From contig JAFGOZ010000280.1 of the NCBI GenBank assembly GCA_016926235.1, forward strand, positions 1-37,089: a DNA stretch of 37,089 nt. Direction: 5' to 3'. Both the position numbers and the translations under genes were made by a program. Under the pieces are notes generated by a model. That model was not told the DNA's origin. It searched no databases and was given only the letters and a program-made list of their open reading frames with translations. This DNA comes from Bacteroidales bacterium (lineage in GTDB: Bacteria > Bacteroidota > Bacteroidia > Bacteroidales > UBA10428). Positions 18,273 to 25,771 of this stretch are shown piece by piece (the stretch's first letter is position 1; every line of letters starts with the position of its first letter).

Positions 18273-19172
18273 ATGAAAAAAAATAATTTAAATCCAGCCA
18301 GGAAAGAGTTTATGAATAGTATTGTTTTGAAAAAACTCATATTTATTATTGCTATGGCATTTTTTACCCTGGGGGTTTTTGCTAAACCTCCCTTGGCATC
18401 AAAACAACAAATAGGGATGTTTAAAAACTCAAAAACCTGTGTTGTTCTTGATGATGGGGGTATTTATTACAATGTATGCATAAAAGATGCCGTTCAAAAA
18501 TATTGGAAATCTACTGATTTTGAATTTATCGACCAGAAGGAGTTTGAAAAGCGTCGTTTTGACTCAAAGTATTCTTTTATCGTACTCATGAAAAATGTTT
18601 TCGATAAGGATCCCGGGGGCGTGAGCTATGATTACCTAAGCCTTGTACTGGGCGATGCAACAAATGATATGACCAACATGCCCGAATTATGCTGTATCCC
18701 GATTTCATATTCCAACGATGATAATTCTGATTATGGATATGCCATACCGGCTATTATTAAATTTATGGAGAAACATGTAAAGAATCTTGAAACAAAACGT
18801 TTTCGCATTTCACTCCAAAAATTTAAATATTACAATGGTTCAACAGGTTTTAAAGACAAAGTATTACTGTTAAAGAAGAGTATTGTGGCATCAGATGCTG
18901 ATACACCTGAGAAAATTAAAACAGTTTACCCTTATTATGTTAAGCTGCTTACAACTTCAGAAATCGAAACTGAATTGTCCTCCGATCCCACAAATGCCAT
19001 TTTTATTTTTCACGTTGGCCCTGCCAAGGATACGGGTGCCGGAAAGTGCTTTAACATGATTTTTGATATTGATGGTAAACTATACTATTATAATTCCCGC
19101 AAAGTAACAAATGACAATGGAGATAGTTTTAACCTGAATGATTTTAGTAAGCTCAGAAAAATAAAGTTCTAA
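18273..19172 (+). CDS. Secreted protein of unknown function
   Basis: 299 residues, not recognised. A hydrophobic segment (KKLIFIIAMAFFTLGVFA, about residues 21-38) is a signal peptide. An alternative start at 18312 (MNSIVLKK) would place it at the very N-terminus and may be the true one. The mature part is mixed alpha/beta with several cysteines (TCVVLDD, NVCIKD, ELCCIPIS, GKCFNMIFDIDG). It precedes the OmpA/HhH/lipoprotein trio by 140 bp on the same strand, and may be an envelope protein expressed with it. Confidence 0.7.
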   Translation: MKKNNLNPARKEFMNSIVLKKLIFIIAMAFFTLGVFAKPPLASKQQIGMFKNSKTCVVLDDGGIYYNVCIKDAVQKYWKSTDFEFIDQKEFEKRRFDSKYSFIVLMKNVFDKDPGGVSYDYLSLVLGDATNDMTNMPELCCIPISYSNDDNSDYGYAIPAIIKFMEKHVKNLETKRFRISLQKFKYYNGSTGFKDKVLLLKKSIVASDADTPEKIKTVYPYYVKLLTTSEIETELSSDPTNAIFIFHVGPAKDTGAGKCFNMIFDIDGKLYYYNSRKVTNDNGDSFNLNDFSKLRKIKF

Positions 19173-19312
19173 ATTGGATAAATGAAAAGCTTAACAGCTA
19201 AGATGGTTATAGAATGAAACAACCATAAGGTAAAGAGATGGAATCATAGACAAATGGTTTTGAAATATGAAAAAACACATGAAGTACAACAATAACAAAA
19301 AAAAGTAAAGCT

Positions 19313-19840
19313 ATGAAAATTCTAATTTATGGATTTCTTGTATTCTCTGGCTGGGCTGTATTATCAACCTATATCTATGTTTGTAAGATAAAAGGATTCT
19401 GCAATGAAACCCCAACATTCCAAATTAATGCTGAGAAAGATAATGACTATATCGCCGGCGACACAATAAGCGAGCCGTTAATGCAGGAACAGGCAGTAAT
19501 CCCTGAAACCCTGGTAATATATTTTGCATTTGATAAATCTGATTTCAATCCTGATGCAAAGTCAGATAAATATTTTAACGAAGTCAACACTTATCTGAAT
19601 CAAAACATGCAAGCCAGGCTTAGTATCACAGGCCATGCCGATGCGATCGGATCCGATGAGTATAACCAGGCGCTAGGATATAGGCGGGCTCAACGTATGC
19701 AACAATATTTTGAAAGCAAGGGTATGCTGGCTAATAAAGTCATTATAGAATCCAAGGGTGAAAAAGAACCTGCAGATGACAATAATACAGAGGCTGGAAG
19801 GGCAAATAACAGGAGAACAGTAATAACAATTAAAAAATAA
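19313..19840 (+). CDS. OmpA-family peptidoglycan-binding protein with N-terminal anchor
   Basis: 175 residues. A hydrophobic N-terminal helix (about 4-25) suggests an inner-membrane anchor or uncleaved signal. The C-terminal OmpA-like domain (about 70-175) has VIYFAFDKSDFNPDAKS, LSITGHADAIGSDEYNQALG, RRAQRMQQYFESKG and ANNRRTVITI, the residues that hold peptidoglycan diaminopimelate. It starts a compact cluster, its stop lying 4 bp before the next start. The protein would tether its partners to the cell wall. Confidence 0.88.
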   Translation: MKILIYGFLVFSGWAVLSTYIYVCKIKGFCNETPTFQINAEKDNDYIAGDTISEPLMQEQAVIPETLVIYFAFDKSDFNPDAKSDKYFNEVNTYLNQNMQARLSITGHADAIGSDEYNQALGYRRAQRMQQYFESKGMLANKVIIESKGEKEPADDNNTEAGRANNRRTVITIKK

Positions 19841-19844
19841 AATC

Positions 19845-21077
19845 ATGAGCACTTTATTAATTCTTTTAGCACTGACAAAAAGTGGAGCAACTATTGAAAT
19901 ACTTGCTTTATTATTGGTTTCAGTAATAATTGGTTATAGCACCGCCTGGCTTTATTGTAAGTCTATCTATATAAAGAAGATAAAAGCTGTTGAATACGAA
20001 CTTGAAGTATTAAAAACTAATATCGCCAATCTAAATACAGACAATGGCAACTTGTATAAAACCCTCAACGAGAAAGACAATGAAATAAAATACCTCATTA
20101 AAGATGTTAATACTCTTAAAACGAAATATGGCGAAGGTTTTCCTGAAAAAGACCAAATAAAATTAAAAAATAAAAGAGCGGGACAAAAAAAATATGAAAA
20201 TGACAAAGCCATTGCTCTTATTGAAAAACGAAAACAATTATTGGAATACAAAAGTTTCGAAAATGCCAAAGCGGAAGATAAGGATGACCTGAAAATGATC
20301 AGCGGCATTGGCCCGTTTATTGAGGAAAGATTGCATGAGTTAGATATTTATACTTATAGACAGATCAGTAACTTTACCCAAAGAGATATTGATCTTATTA
20401 ATGATGCTATTGATTACTTTATGGGCAGGATTGAAAGGGACAAATGGGTTGAACAAGCCAGGGAACTTGTATTTAGTGAAGATAGGAGGATGGCGATGTT
20501 GGATAAAATAAGGGTAAAAAAGGCTGGTATTTACTTCGATAGAATAGGAAGAGCCAAAAGGGAAGAAGCGGATGATTTGACGACCATTAGCGGTATTGGC
20601 GGATGGATTAAAGAAAAGCTTCACGCACTTGATATTCATACATTTCGACAGATCAGCAATTTTACAGAAGAAGATGTTGATACAGTTACAGAAGCAATTG
20701 AATACTTTCCTGGCAGGATTGAAAGGGACGAATGGATACTTCAGGCCCGGGAACTTGTCCAAATCGCAGGCAAGAAATCTGAACTCCTTAAACGCATTGC
20801 AGAAAGGAAGGGGAATATTTATTACGATAGGCTAGGTATTGCCCACAAACACCATGCTAACAATCTGACCCTGATTAAAGGCATTAGCTTATGGATTGAA
20901 GAAAGGCTCAATATCCTGGATCTATATACTTTTGAACAAATCAGTAAGCTTACATCTGAAGATGTGAAAATCATTTCGGAGATATTGGAAATTTCTCAGG
21001 ACCGTATCAATAGGGATAAATGGGTTAATCAGGCTAAAGGCCTTGCTAAGAAAGAATCAACTCAATTAATATATTAA
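19845..21077 (+). CDS. Membrane-anchored triple helix-hairpin-helix repeat protein
   Basis: 410 residues. One transmembrane helix (about 16-38) is followed by a coiled coil (about 45-140) and three tandem HhH-type domains that begin at residues 147, 243 and 339, an exact 96-residue period. Each opens with a DDL-x(3)-SGIG-like core (KMISGIG, TTISGIG, LIKGIS), then a short hairpin with RQISNFT or EQISKLT, and ends RIERDKW...QARELV. These resemble the L21-fusion/COG3743-type HhH domains that bind DNA or proteins. The third repeat has lost the second glycine. Role unknown; possibly links nucleoid or a partner protein to the envelope. Confidence 0.82.
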   Translation: MSTLLILLALTKSGATIEILALLLVSVIIGYSTAWLYCKSIYIKKIKAVEYELEVLKTNIANLNTDNGNLYKTLNEKDNEIKYLIKDVNTLKTKYGEGFPEKDQIKLKNKRAGQKKYENDKAIALIEKRKQLLEYKSFENAKAEDKDDLKMISGIGPFIEERLHELDIYTYRQISNFTQRDIDLINDAIDYFMGRIERDKWVEQARELVFSEDRRMAMLDKIRVKKAGIYFDRIGRAKREEADDLTTISGIGGWIKEKLHALDIHTFRQISNFTEEDVDTVTEAIEYFPGRIERDEWILQARELVQIAGKKSELLKRIAERKGNIYYDRLGIAHKHHANNLTLIKGISLWIEERLNILDLYTFEQISKLTSEDVKIISEILEISQDRINRDKWVNQAKGLAKKESTQLIY

Positions 21078-21079
21078 CC

Positions 21080-21604
21080 ATGATTAATTTAAAACAACAG
21101 TCAATTAAAATAGCTGTTATCGCATTTACCTTATTGGCCGCTTATGCTTGTAACAGTGAACAAAGCAAAAAGGTGGAAGATAAAGACACTTCCATAATTA
21201 AAATGCCAATTTCTGAAGAATCAATCATAAAAGAGGAGGATAAAAGTGATCTAAAAGAATTACGTTTATGTGAAAATCTGGTAATAGAAGTTTTAACCAC
21301 TTCCCCACGCTATAAAGAGTTAACAAAAGGACTTGCTGAAGCGGTAATTGCAAATGGGGGTCTGTCATTTGGTATCAGCTTAGAAGGAAGTCCTAATCCC
21401 GAGAGGGATTGGGCACGAAGCTTTTCAAAAACCTATGACTTTACGATTTACGAAAATTATGAAAACAGGCAAGTAAATATTGCACGCTTTTCATTCAACC
21501 CGGATAATAAGCAGCTTTATGAATATGATGCGGTTCAAGACCAATTAAAACCGATAGTATTTGACGGGGATTTACTGATAACATTTGATTCACTATGCAA
21601 ATGA
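21080..21604 (+). CDS. Lipoprotein of unknown function, third gene of the OmpA-HhH cluster
   Basis: 174 residues. The lipobox-like end AAYAC puts the lipidated cysteine at 24. A charged linker (about 27-60) is followed by a folded region with LVIEVLTTSPRYKELTKGL and an NGGLSFGISLEGSPNPERD segment. No family is recognised. It begins 2 bp after the HhH gene stop and is surely co-transcribed with it. An envelope-facing partner for the HhH and OmpA-like proteins is the simplest inference. Confidence 0.8.
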   Translation: MINLKQQSIKIAVIAFTLLAAYACNSEQSKKVEDKDTSIIKMPISEESIIKEEDKSDLKELRLCENLVIEVLTTSPRYKELTKGLAEAVIANGGLSFGISLEGSPNPERDWARSFSKTYDFTIYENYENRQVNIARFSFNPDNKQLYEYDAVQDQLKPIVFDGDLLITFDSLCK

Positions 21605-21704
21605 AACAGATGGGATGAAAAAAGTAATTTTAATACCAGGCACTAGTTCAACTGCATAAATATTAATAAGTCATATAATTAAAAACAATCAAAAACAGAC
21701 TGCC

Positions 21705-22361
21705 ATGAACCCTGCAAAAAAATTTGAGTTTCCACCCCTGCCTTATGCATACAATGCACTGGAACCCTTCATTGATAAACTCACAGTAGAAATTCACTAT
21801 GGTAAACATCATAAAGCCTATTATGACAATTTCATAGCTGCAATTGAAGGTACATATATAAAATCTCCTGATATAATAGAAATTTTCAGGAGCATAAGCA
21901 AATACTCTATGGCTGTCAGAAATTCCGGTGGTGGCTATTTCAATCACACATTTTATTGGGAAAGCATGCAAGCTCAGGGAGGCAACTTGCCTGAGAGTAA
22001 ATTATCAGATGCTATTTCTTCATCATTTGGTTCTTTCGATGAGTTTAGAAAACAATTTTCGGAGGCTGGAAAAACCAGGTTTGGCAGTGGCTGGGCATGG
22101 TTGTGTCTTGATGATAGTGGCAAACTATTTATTTGCTCTACTCCCAATCAGGATAATCCACTGATGGACATTGCCGATAAAAATGGGATACCCTTGCTTA
22201 CACTTGATGTATGGGAACATGCGTATTATTTACAATATCAGAATAGAAAGCCCGATTATATAGAAGCATTTTGGAATGTTGTAAGTTGGGAAAAAGTGGC
22301 CAAACGATATGATATCGCTTATAATTTGCAAAAAAAAGTGAATAAAACATCAATGAATTAA
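21705..22361 (+). CDS. sodA: Fe/Mn superoxide dismutase, probably Mn-type
   Basis: 218 residues, no signal peptide. Metal ligands are His31 (EIHYGKHHKAYY), His81 (FNHTFYW), Asp168 and His172 (LDVWEHAYYLQY). Residues that help discriminate the metal are Gly77 in the GGGYFNHTFYW stretch and Gln149 in PNQDNPL, both as in Mn-type enzymes, though cambialistic use is possible. The FGSGWAWL motif is standard. The enzyme dismutates superoxide in the cytoplasm. A sigma-factor gene starts 4 bp after its stop, an informative pairing. Confidence 0.95.
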   Translation: MNPAKKFEFPPLPYAYNALEPFIDKLTVEIHYGKHHKAYYDNFIAAIEGTYIKSPDIIEIFRSISKYSMAVRNSGGGYFNHTFYWESMQAQGGNLPESKLSDAISSSFGSFDEFRKQFSEAGKTRFGSGWAWLCLDDSGKLFICSTPNQDNPLMDIADKNGIPLLTLDVWEHAYYLQYQNRKPDYIEAFWNVVSWEKVAKRYDIAYNLQKKVNKTSMN

Positions 22362-22365
22362 AATT

Positions 22366-22863
22366 ATGAGGACAACCGAATTTCAAAATAAATTAATTGA
22401 GCTGCAGGAAAAACTCATCAGTTTCGCATACAGTTTAACTTCTGATATGGACTATGCTTATGACCTGGTTCAGGACACCTTTCTTAAGGCTTTAAAAAAC
22501 AGTAATAAATTTAAACAGGATTCAAATATTAAGGCCTGGACTTTTACTATTTTGAAAAATACATTTATAAATAATTATCGCCAGTTTAACCGTCACCCCA
22601 CCTATAATAATTTTACAAAGGAAAGCTTTTACAAGCAGCCTGCCCATGGCTGGGATACATTTGGACCAGAAGCAGCTTATACTACTAAAGAACTTGAAAA
22701 TTCTATTGAAACACTTAATGAAACTCTTAAGTTGCCTTTACGAATGCACCATGAGGGATTTACGTATAAAGAGATTGCTAAAACACTTGCTTTAAAACTT
22801 GGGACTGTAAAAAGCAGAATATATTTTGCGCGAAAAAAAATTATGGAACAACTATGTGAATAG
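22366..22863 (+). CDS. ECF-type RNA polymerase sigma factor
   Basis: 165 residues. Region 2 (about 12-75) has DMDYAYDLVQDTFLKALKN and IKAWTFTILKNTFINNYRQ. Region 4 (about 108-160) has LPLRMHHEGFTYKEIAKTL and LKLGTVKSRIYFARKKI, the DNA-binding helix. There is no anti-sigma gene nearby and no fused sensor domain, so control is likely transcriptional, through the upstream superoxide dismutase promoter. Its own regulon is unknown. The shared promoter found elsewhere has a -7 box like the housekeeping type, so this factor is not its first candidate. Confidence 0.93.
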   Translation: MRTTEFQNKLIELQEKLISFAYSLTSDMDYAYDLVQDTFLKALKNSNKFKQDSNIKAWTFTILKNTFINNYRQFNRHPTYNNFTKESFYKQPAHGWDTFGPEAAYTTKELENSIETLNETLKLPLRMHHEGFTYKEIAKTLALKLGTVKSRIYFARKKIMEQLCE

Positions 22864-22952
22864 TCCAAACAGTTTCCAAATTGCATAGAAAACTTAAAAC
22901 TGCAATTTTTCCAATGTTCTTCTTTGCTTATCTTTTCATTCATTTTTTGTTA

Positions 22953-23306
22953 TCACAACACATTACCTTCATAACCACTTTTTATAATGGTTGATATCAT
23001 CTTAAACCTTTCATTTGCTTTTACAAAATTAGAAGTATGGGCGGGAATTATAATACCTGCGCCTGTATGAAGCATATGCGATTTTTCGTCTATTACTATT
23101 TCTGCGTTACCTTCAATAATTTGAAGGAATGTGTCGAATGGAGAAATCTTCTCAGCCAGTGACTCACCCCTATCAATAGCTACCACGCTTACATTTCCGG
23201 TAGTCTTTCGAATGATTGTCCTGGTTACTACAGAATTAGGCACATACTCTATTATTTCAATTAAAATATGTGTTTTTGATTTTTCAATTTCAGTATTTTC
23301 CATCAT
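22953..23306 (-). CDS. Small cupin-domain protein
   Basis: 117 residues forming a single cupin barrel: RGESLAEKISPFDTFLQIIEGNAEIVIDE, then HTGAGIIIPAHTSNFVKANERFKMIS. The metal-binding histidines of the first cupin motif are not clearly present; only the second-motif PAHTSN His is evident, so it may bind a ligand rather than catalyse. Two in-frame ATGs (23306, 23303) are possible starts. It lies upstream of a convergent gap with the sigma factor and shares the strand with lmo0937-like and AraC genes. A truncated copy is at 33934-34038. Confidence 0.85.
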   Translation of the reverse strand: MMENTEIEKSKTHILIEIIEYVPNSVVTRTIIRKTTGNVSVVAIDRGESLAEKISPFDTFLQIIEGNAEIVIDEKSHMLHTGAGIIIPAHTSNFVKANERFKMISTIIKSGYEGNVL

Positions 23307-23331
23307 TTTAATAATTATGTAGTTGTAATTA

Positions 23332-23364
23332 TTTAGGAATGTAGATATCCGTTTTTAGGAATGT
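23332..23364 (-). promoter_or_regulatory. Direct-repeat operator candidate upstream of cupin gene
   Basis: On the plus strand, TTTAGGAATGT occurs at 23332-23342 and again at 23354-23364, an exact 11-bp direct repeat with a 22-bp period. It ends about 26 bp upstream of the cupin start. Tandem repeats two helical turns apart are typical of LytTR and AraC-type binding sites. The truncated cupin copy at 34 kb lacks this region. Confidence 0.5.
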
Positions 23365-23367
23365 GAC

Positions 23368-23424
23368 AATGATTTTCTTCGTATTCGTCAATTGACGGAT
23401 AAGGGACAGATGATGAAAATCATT
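23368..23424. repeat. Nested inverted repeat upstream of cupin gene
   Basis: The outer arms AATGATTTTC (23368-23377) and GAAAATCATT (23415-23424) are exact complements. Near the centre is the 12-bp palindrome CGTCAATTGACG (23386-23397). The structure sits directly upstream of the 22-bp-period direct repeat. It may be an operator, or a terminator-like remnant between the cupin and lmo0937 genes. No T-run follows on either strand. Confidence 0.5.
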
Positions 23425-23483
23425 GAAATATCAAGTTATAAAAAAGGGATAATCATTTTATGTATTCATTTTTGAACTTGAAT

Positions 23484-23699
23484 TTATTTTGTAACTGACC
23501 GTCTCCGGTAAAAGGTATTTACCAGGATAATAATACAAGCCAGTACTGGCAGGAAATGAATGGTCCTGTGTGCTTCAAATCCAAAATATACAAAAGCCCA
23601 AATGATGAGTAATAATGAAGCGATCAGGTAAAATAAGGTTTTCATGTTCTTGGAATTAAAGGTTTTCTTGATCTCTTTGCTATTAAGAAGTTTATTCAT
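23484..23699 (-). CDS. lmo0937-like small membrane protein (copy A)
   Basis: 71 residues from this ATG, or 53 from the internal ATG at 23645, which is closer to the family's usual length. Two hydrophobic helices (YLIASLLLIIWAFVYFGF and FLPVLACIIILVNTFY) surround a short EAHRTIH turn, the pattern of lmo0937-family stress miniproteins. A close copy lies at 35885-36070 and two more distant ones at 26933 and 27117. Promoter site 3 lies upstream. Function is unknown; such genes are usually stress-induced membrane proteins. Confidence 0.75.
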   Translation of the reverse strand: MNKLLNSKEIKKTFNSKNMKTLFYLIASLLLIIWAFVYFGFEAHRTIHFLPVLACIIILVNTFYRRRSVTK

Positions 23700-23855
23700 T
23701 ATTTCTATTCTTTAAAGGTTAAATAACTAATAAGCCAGGGATTACTTAAAAAGATAATGAATACTGTAAGGATATTAAAATGCGGAAAAACCTGAAAAAA
23801 TAGAGAAAGTGTAAACAGTATACCTGTTTTATATCCTATGAGGTATTAACTATGA

Positions 23856-23922
23856 TATAAAGGTCGGAAGTTCTGATTTATAAAGCATTATACAATTATA
23901 GATAATACTTACATGATTTACA
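23856..23922 (-). promoter_or_regulatory. Shared stress-type promoter, site 3 (lmo0937 copy A)
   Basis: Read on the minus strand: the half-site ATGTAAG (its TAAG at 23911-23908), then 21 bp to TATAATGC (TAAT at 23890-23887), 19 bp, and the -7-like box GACCTTTATA (23865-23856). The upstream end overlaps the last codons of the AraC gene. A 51-nt stretch, 23882-23932, is identical to 36282-36332 at the second copy. The leader to the lmo0937 start would be about 150 nt. Confidence 0.65.
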
Positions 23923-24478
23923 CATCTTCCAAAGTTTTGCGCCTCTGATATTTTAATTTCTTGAAATGGGATGGGGTCAATCCTGTTATTTTTTTAAACT
24001 GATTGGAAAGGTGGGCAACGCTGCTATAGTGCAATTTATAGGCAATTTCTGAAAGATTCAGCTCGTCGTAGACTATTAATTCTTTTGCCCTTTCAATTTT
24101 ATGCGTGATATAAAATTTTTCAATTGTCATTCCTTTTATCTCAGAAAACAGATTGGAAAGGTAGGTATAATCATAATTTAGCTTTTCGCTTAAATAATCC
24201 GAAAAGTTAACTTTAATCTGGTCTTCGGTATAGTGGACCAATTCAATGATAGTGTTTTTTATTTTTTCAACCAATATACTTTTTTTATCATCCATTAATT
24301 GAAGTCCTGATTTTCTCAGTTCAATATCAAGTTGATCCAGTTTATCATCTGTAAGGTTTTCAAAAATATCCGCTTCCCCGATATGAACATATCTGTAATG
24401 TATATCCAGTTTCTCCAACTCAGCCTTAACAACCATTTGGCAGCGAATACATACCATATTTTTAATGTGTAATACCAA
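23918..24478 (-). CDS. AraC-family regulator with N-terminal HMA-like CxxC domain
   Basis: About 186 residues from a TTG start at 24478, chosen because it yields LVLHIKNMVCIRCQMVV, the complete first strand of the heavy-metal-associated-like domain. Alternatives are ATG at 24457 (too short) and ATG at 24529 (adds 17 unsupported residues). The N-terminal ferredoxin-like fold (to about 65) carries CIRC and DKLDQLDIELRKSGLQLMDDKKS. The C-terminal double HTH (about 85-180) has YTYLSNLFSEIKGMTIEKFY and LNLSEIAYKLHYSSVAHLSNQFKKITGLTP. It may sense a metal or thiol state. Promoter site 3 abuts its 3' end, and it is a candidate activator of the shared promoters. A decayed copy is at 36318-36525. Confidence 0.85.
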   Translation of the reverse strand: MVLHIKNMVCIRCQMVVKAELEKLDIHYRYVHIGEADIFENLTDDKLDQLDIELRKSGLQLMDDKKSILVEKIKNTIIELVHYTEDQIKVNFSDYLSEKLNYDYTYLSNLFSEIKGMTIEKFYITHKIERAKELIVYDELNLSEIAYKLHYSSVAHLSNQFKKITGLTPSHFKKLKYQRRKTLEDV

Positions 24479-24480
24479 TT

Positions 24481-24577
24481 TATGTTTATAAAGTAATAAA
24501 CATGTAAAGTTACACCAATTATTAAACACTAAAAAAGGTTAGATAACATATGGTTATAAAGTAATAAGTCTGTTACA
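24481..24577 (-). promoter_or_regulatory. Duplicated upstream element of the AraC gene
   Basis: On the plus strand, TATGTTTATAAAGTAATAA at 24481-24499 recurs as TATGGTTATAAAGTAATAA at 24549-24567, a 68-bp period with one mismatch over 19 bases. Each is followed within a few bases by a TTACA motif, the complement of the TGTAA core in the shared promoter sites. The first copy lies directly before the proposed TTG start. It may carry the promoter and autoregulatory sites. Confidence 0.45.
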
Positions 24578-24656
24578 TACTGCTATAACAAGGTTGATTT
24601 TTTTTGTTAAAAACATTTCCAAAAAATGAATATTCCTCCTACCCTGTCCTCCCATT

Positions 24657-24687
24657 AAAAAAGCCAGCCGCAACAGCAACTGGCTTT
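24657..24687 (-). terminator. Intrinsic terminator of the DUF6261 gene
   Basis: Read on the minus strand: AAAGCCAG (24687-24680), a 12-base loop, then CTGGCTTT (24667-24660) running into further Ts (24659-24657). The stem of 8 bp with a T-run fits an intrinsic terminator, located about 56 bp after the DUF6261 stop. Confidence 0.8.
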
Positions 24688-24742
24688 AAAATGAATTAGT
24701 TTAAACAGGAAATAAGGCAGAGTTTATAATTAATTTAATTCG

Positions 24743-25450
24743 TTATTTATTGTTATTACGTGTTTTTATTTTTTGGTTGAGGTTATTAACCACTTCGGCC
24801 ACCTGGGCAGCAAGGCTTCCATAGCGTGCCTTACGGGCAACATTCATGGCATTCAGGTAATTTACGGTTTCTAACAGTGTAGCACGTAGCTCACGTTTCA
24901 ATTCAGTGGCTGCTTTAACCGGCTCCTTACCAGCTTCTATTACTATTGATTCGCGGTATAGCGTGCTAAAGGCTGTTTGCGTCCGGCTTAAATCATTTAC
25001 CAGTTCTGCCATGTTCAGGGTCGCTATTGCCTCCTTGTTTACCGGAAGCTCAAGATCGTTTACCAGCGATTCTACCAGGGCGCTTTCTTCTTCGTAGTTT
25101 TCATAAGCCATACGTAAGCCGTGTTTTTCCACAAGAGCATAAATGCGTGAGGCCGGCTCTTTCTGGTTGTCATGGTCCCAGGCCATATAACCACGGGCCA
25201 GCAGCTTAATGGCCGATAAATACGAGTCGCGCTTACTATCAAGCTCAGCCAGTTCTTCCGTCTTTTCTTTGCTACGGTCGGCAGCGATGGATATTTTCAT
25301 CTGCCCGCCTTTTGCAGTAAGTATTTCGGCATTTTTTGTCAAGTAGGTATCTTCAATACTACTTTTTTGAATAAGTGTTCCAGTGTTTAAGGCTAAATCG
25401 CAGCTTTCTGCCACGGTTGCCATACCGGATGGAATTTCAATAATTTTCAT
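24743..25450 (-). CDS. DUF6261-like protein of unknown function
   Basis: 235 residues, almost entirely helical and charged, with no signal peptide or membrane segment. Recognisable stretches are DSKRDSYLSAIKLLARGYMAWDHDN-like in the middle and ETVNYLNAMNVARKARYGSLAAQ at the C-terminus, consistent with DUF6261, a Bacteroidota family of unknown role. Base composition is visibly more GC-rich than the neighbours (many GCC, GGC and CGG codons), which hints at horizontal transfer or a recently mobile gene. It stands alone, with its own terminator. Confidence 0.75.
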   Translation of the reverse strand: MKIIEIPSGMATVAESCDLALNTGTLIQKSSIEDTYLTKNAEILTAKGGQMKISIAADRSKEKTEELAELDSKRDSYLSAIKLLARGYMAWDHDNQKEPASRIYALVEKHGLRMAYENYEEESALVESLVNDLELPVNKEAIATLNMAELVNDLSRTQTAFSTLYRESIVIEAGKEPVKAATELKRELRATLLETVNYLNAMNVARKARYGSLAAQVAEVVNNLNQKIKTRNNNK

Positions 25451-25537
25451 ATAAATTTCGATTTAATTTGCCTTATTTCATTAAACCAAGATGTAAATAA
25501 AGGTTATTTTCTTTTTAGATTCAATATAAATTTTCAA

Positions 25538-25741
25538 TAGTGTCCGAGCAAATTATTGTAATAATGCTATAGTGCCCATTTTGTCAAACCTCGAGGTATT
25601 TCAAAACCAGGGGGTCATTTTTTCTACCATACTTAATAGCCTGCGACGAAATTCCGCGTAGCGGATAAAGTATTGTAGAATATGACATTACAAAAGCATT
25701 ATATTCCACGTAGTGGATAAACAAATATTTGTCGGACACTA
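25538..25741. mobile_element. MITE-like element with terminal inverted repeats and two covarying palindromes
   Basis: The ends TAGTGTCCGAGCAAATTATT (from 25538) and the complement of TAGTGTCCGACAAATATT (to 25741) form imperfect terminal inverted repeats in a 204-bp non-coding unit. Inside are two copies of ATTCCRCGTAGYGGATAAA (25651-25669 and 25703-25721). The palindromic core is TCCGC-GTA-GCGGA in one and TCCAC-GTA-GTGGA in the other, so the paired bases change together. No transposase is present and no clear target duplication flanks it. Confidence 0.6.
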
Positions 25742-25771
25742 GTGTCATGTCAATACTAAAATGTTACGTAT

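Noticed and set aside
22366..22863. ECF sigma factor as the reader of the shared promoters
   Set aside because: The -7-like boxes resemble the housekeeping TAnnTTTG element, and the sigma gene is not linked to the sites. It remains possible but is less supported than an activator bound to the tandem repeats.
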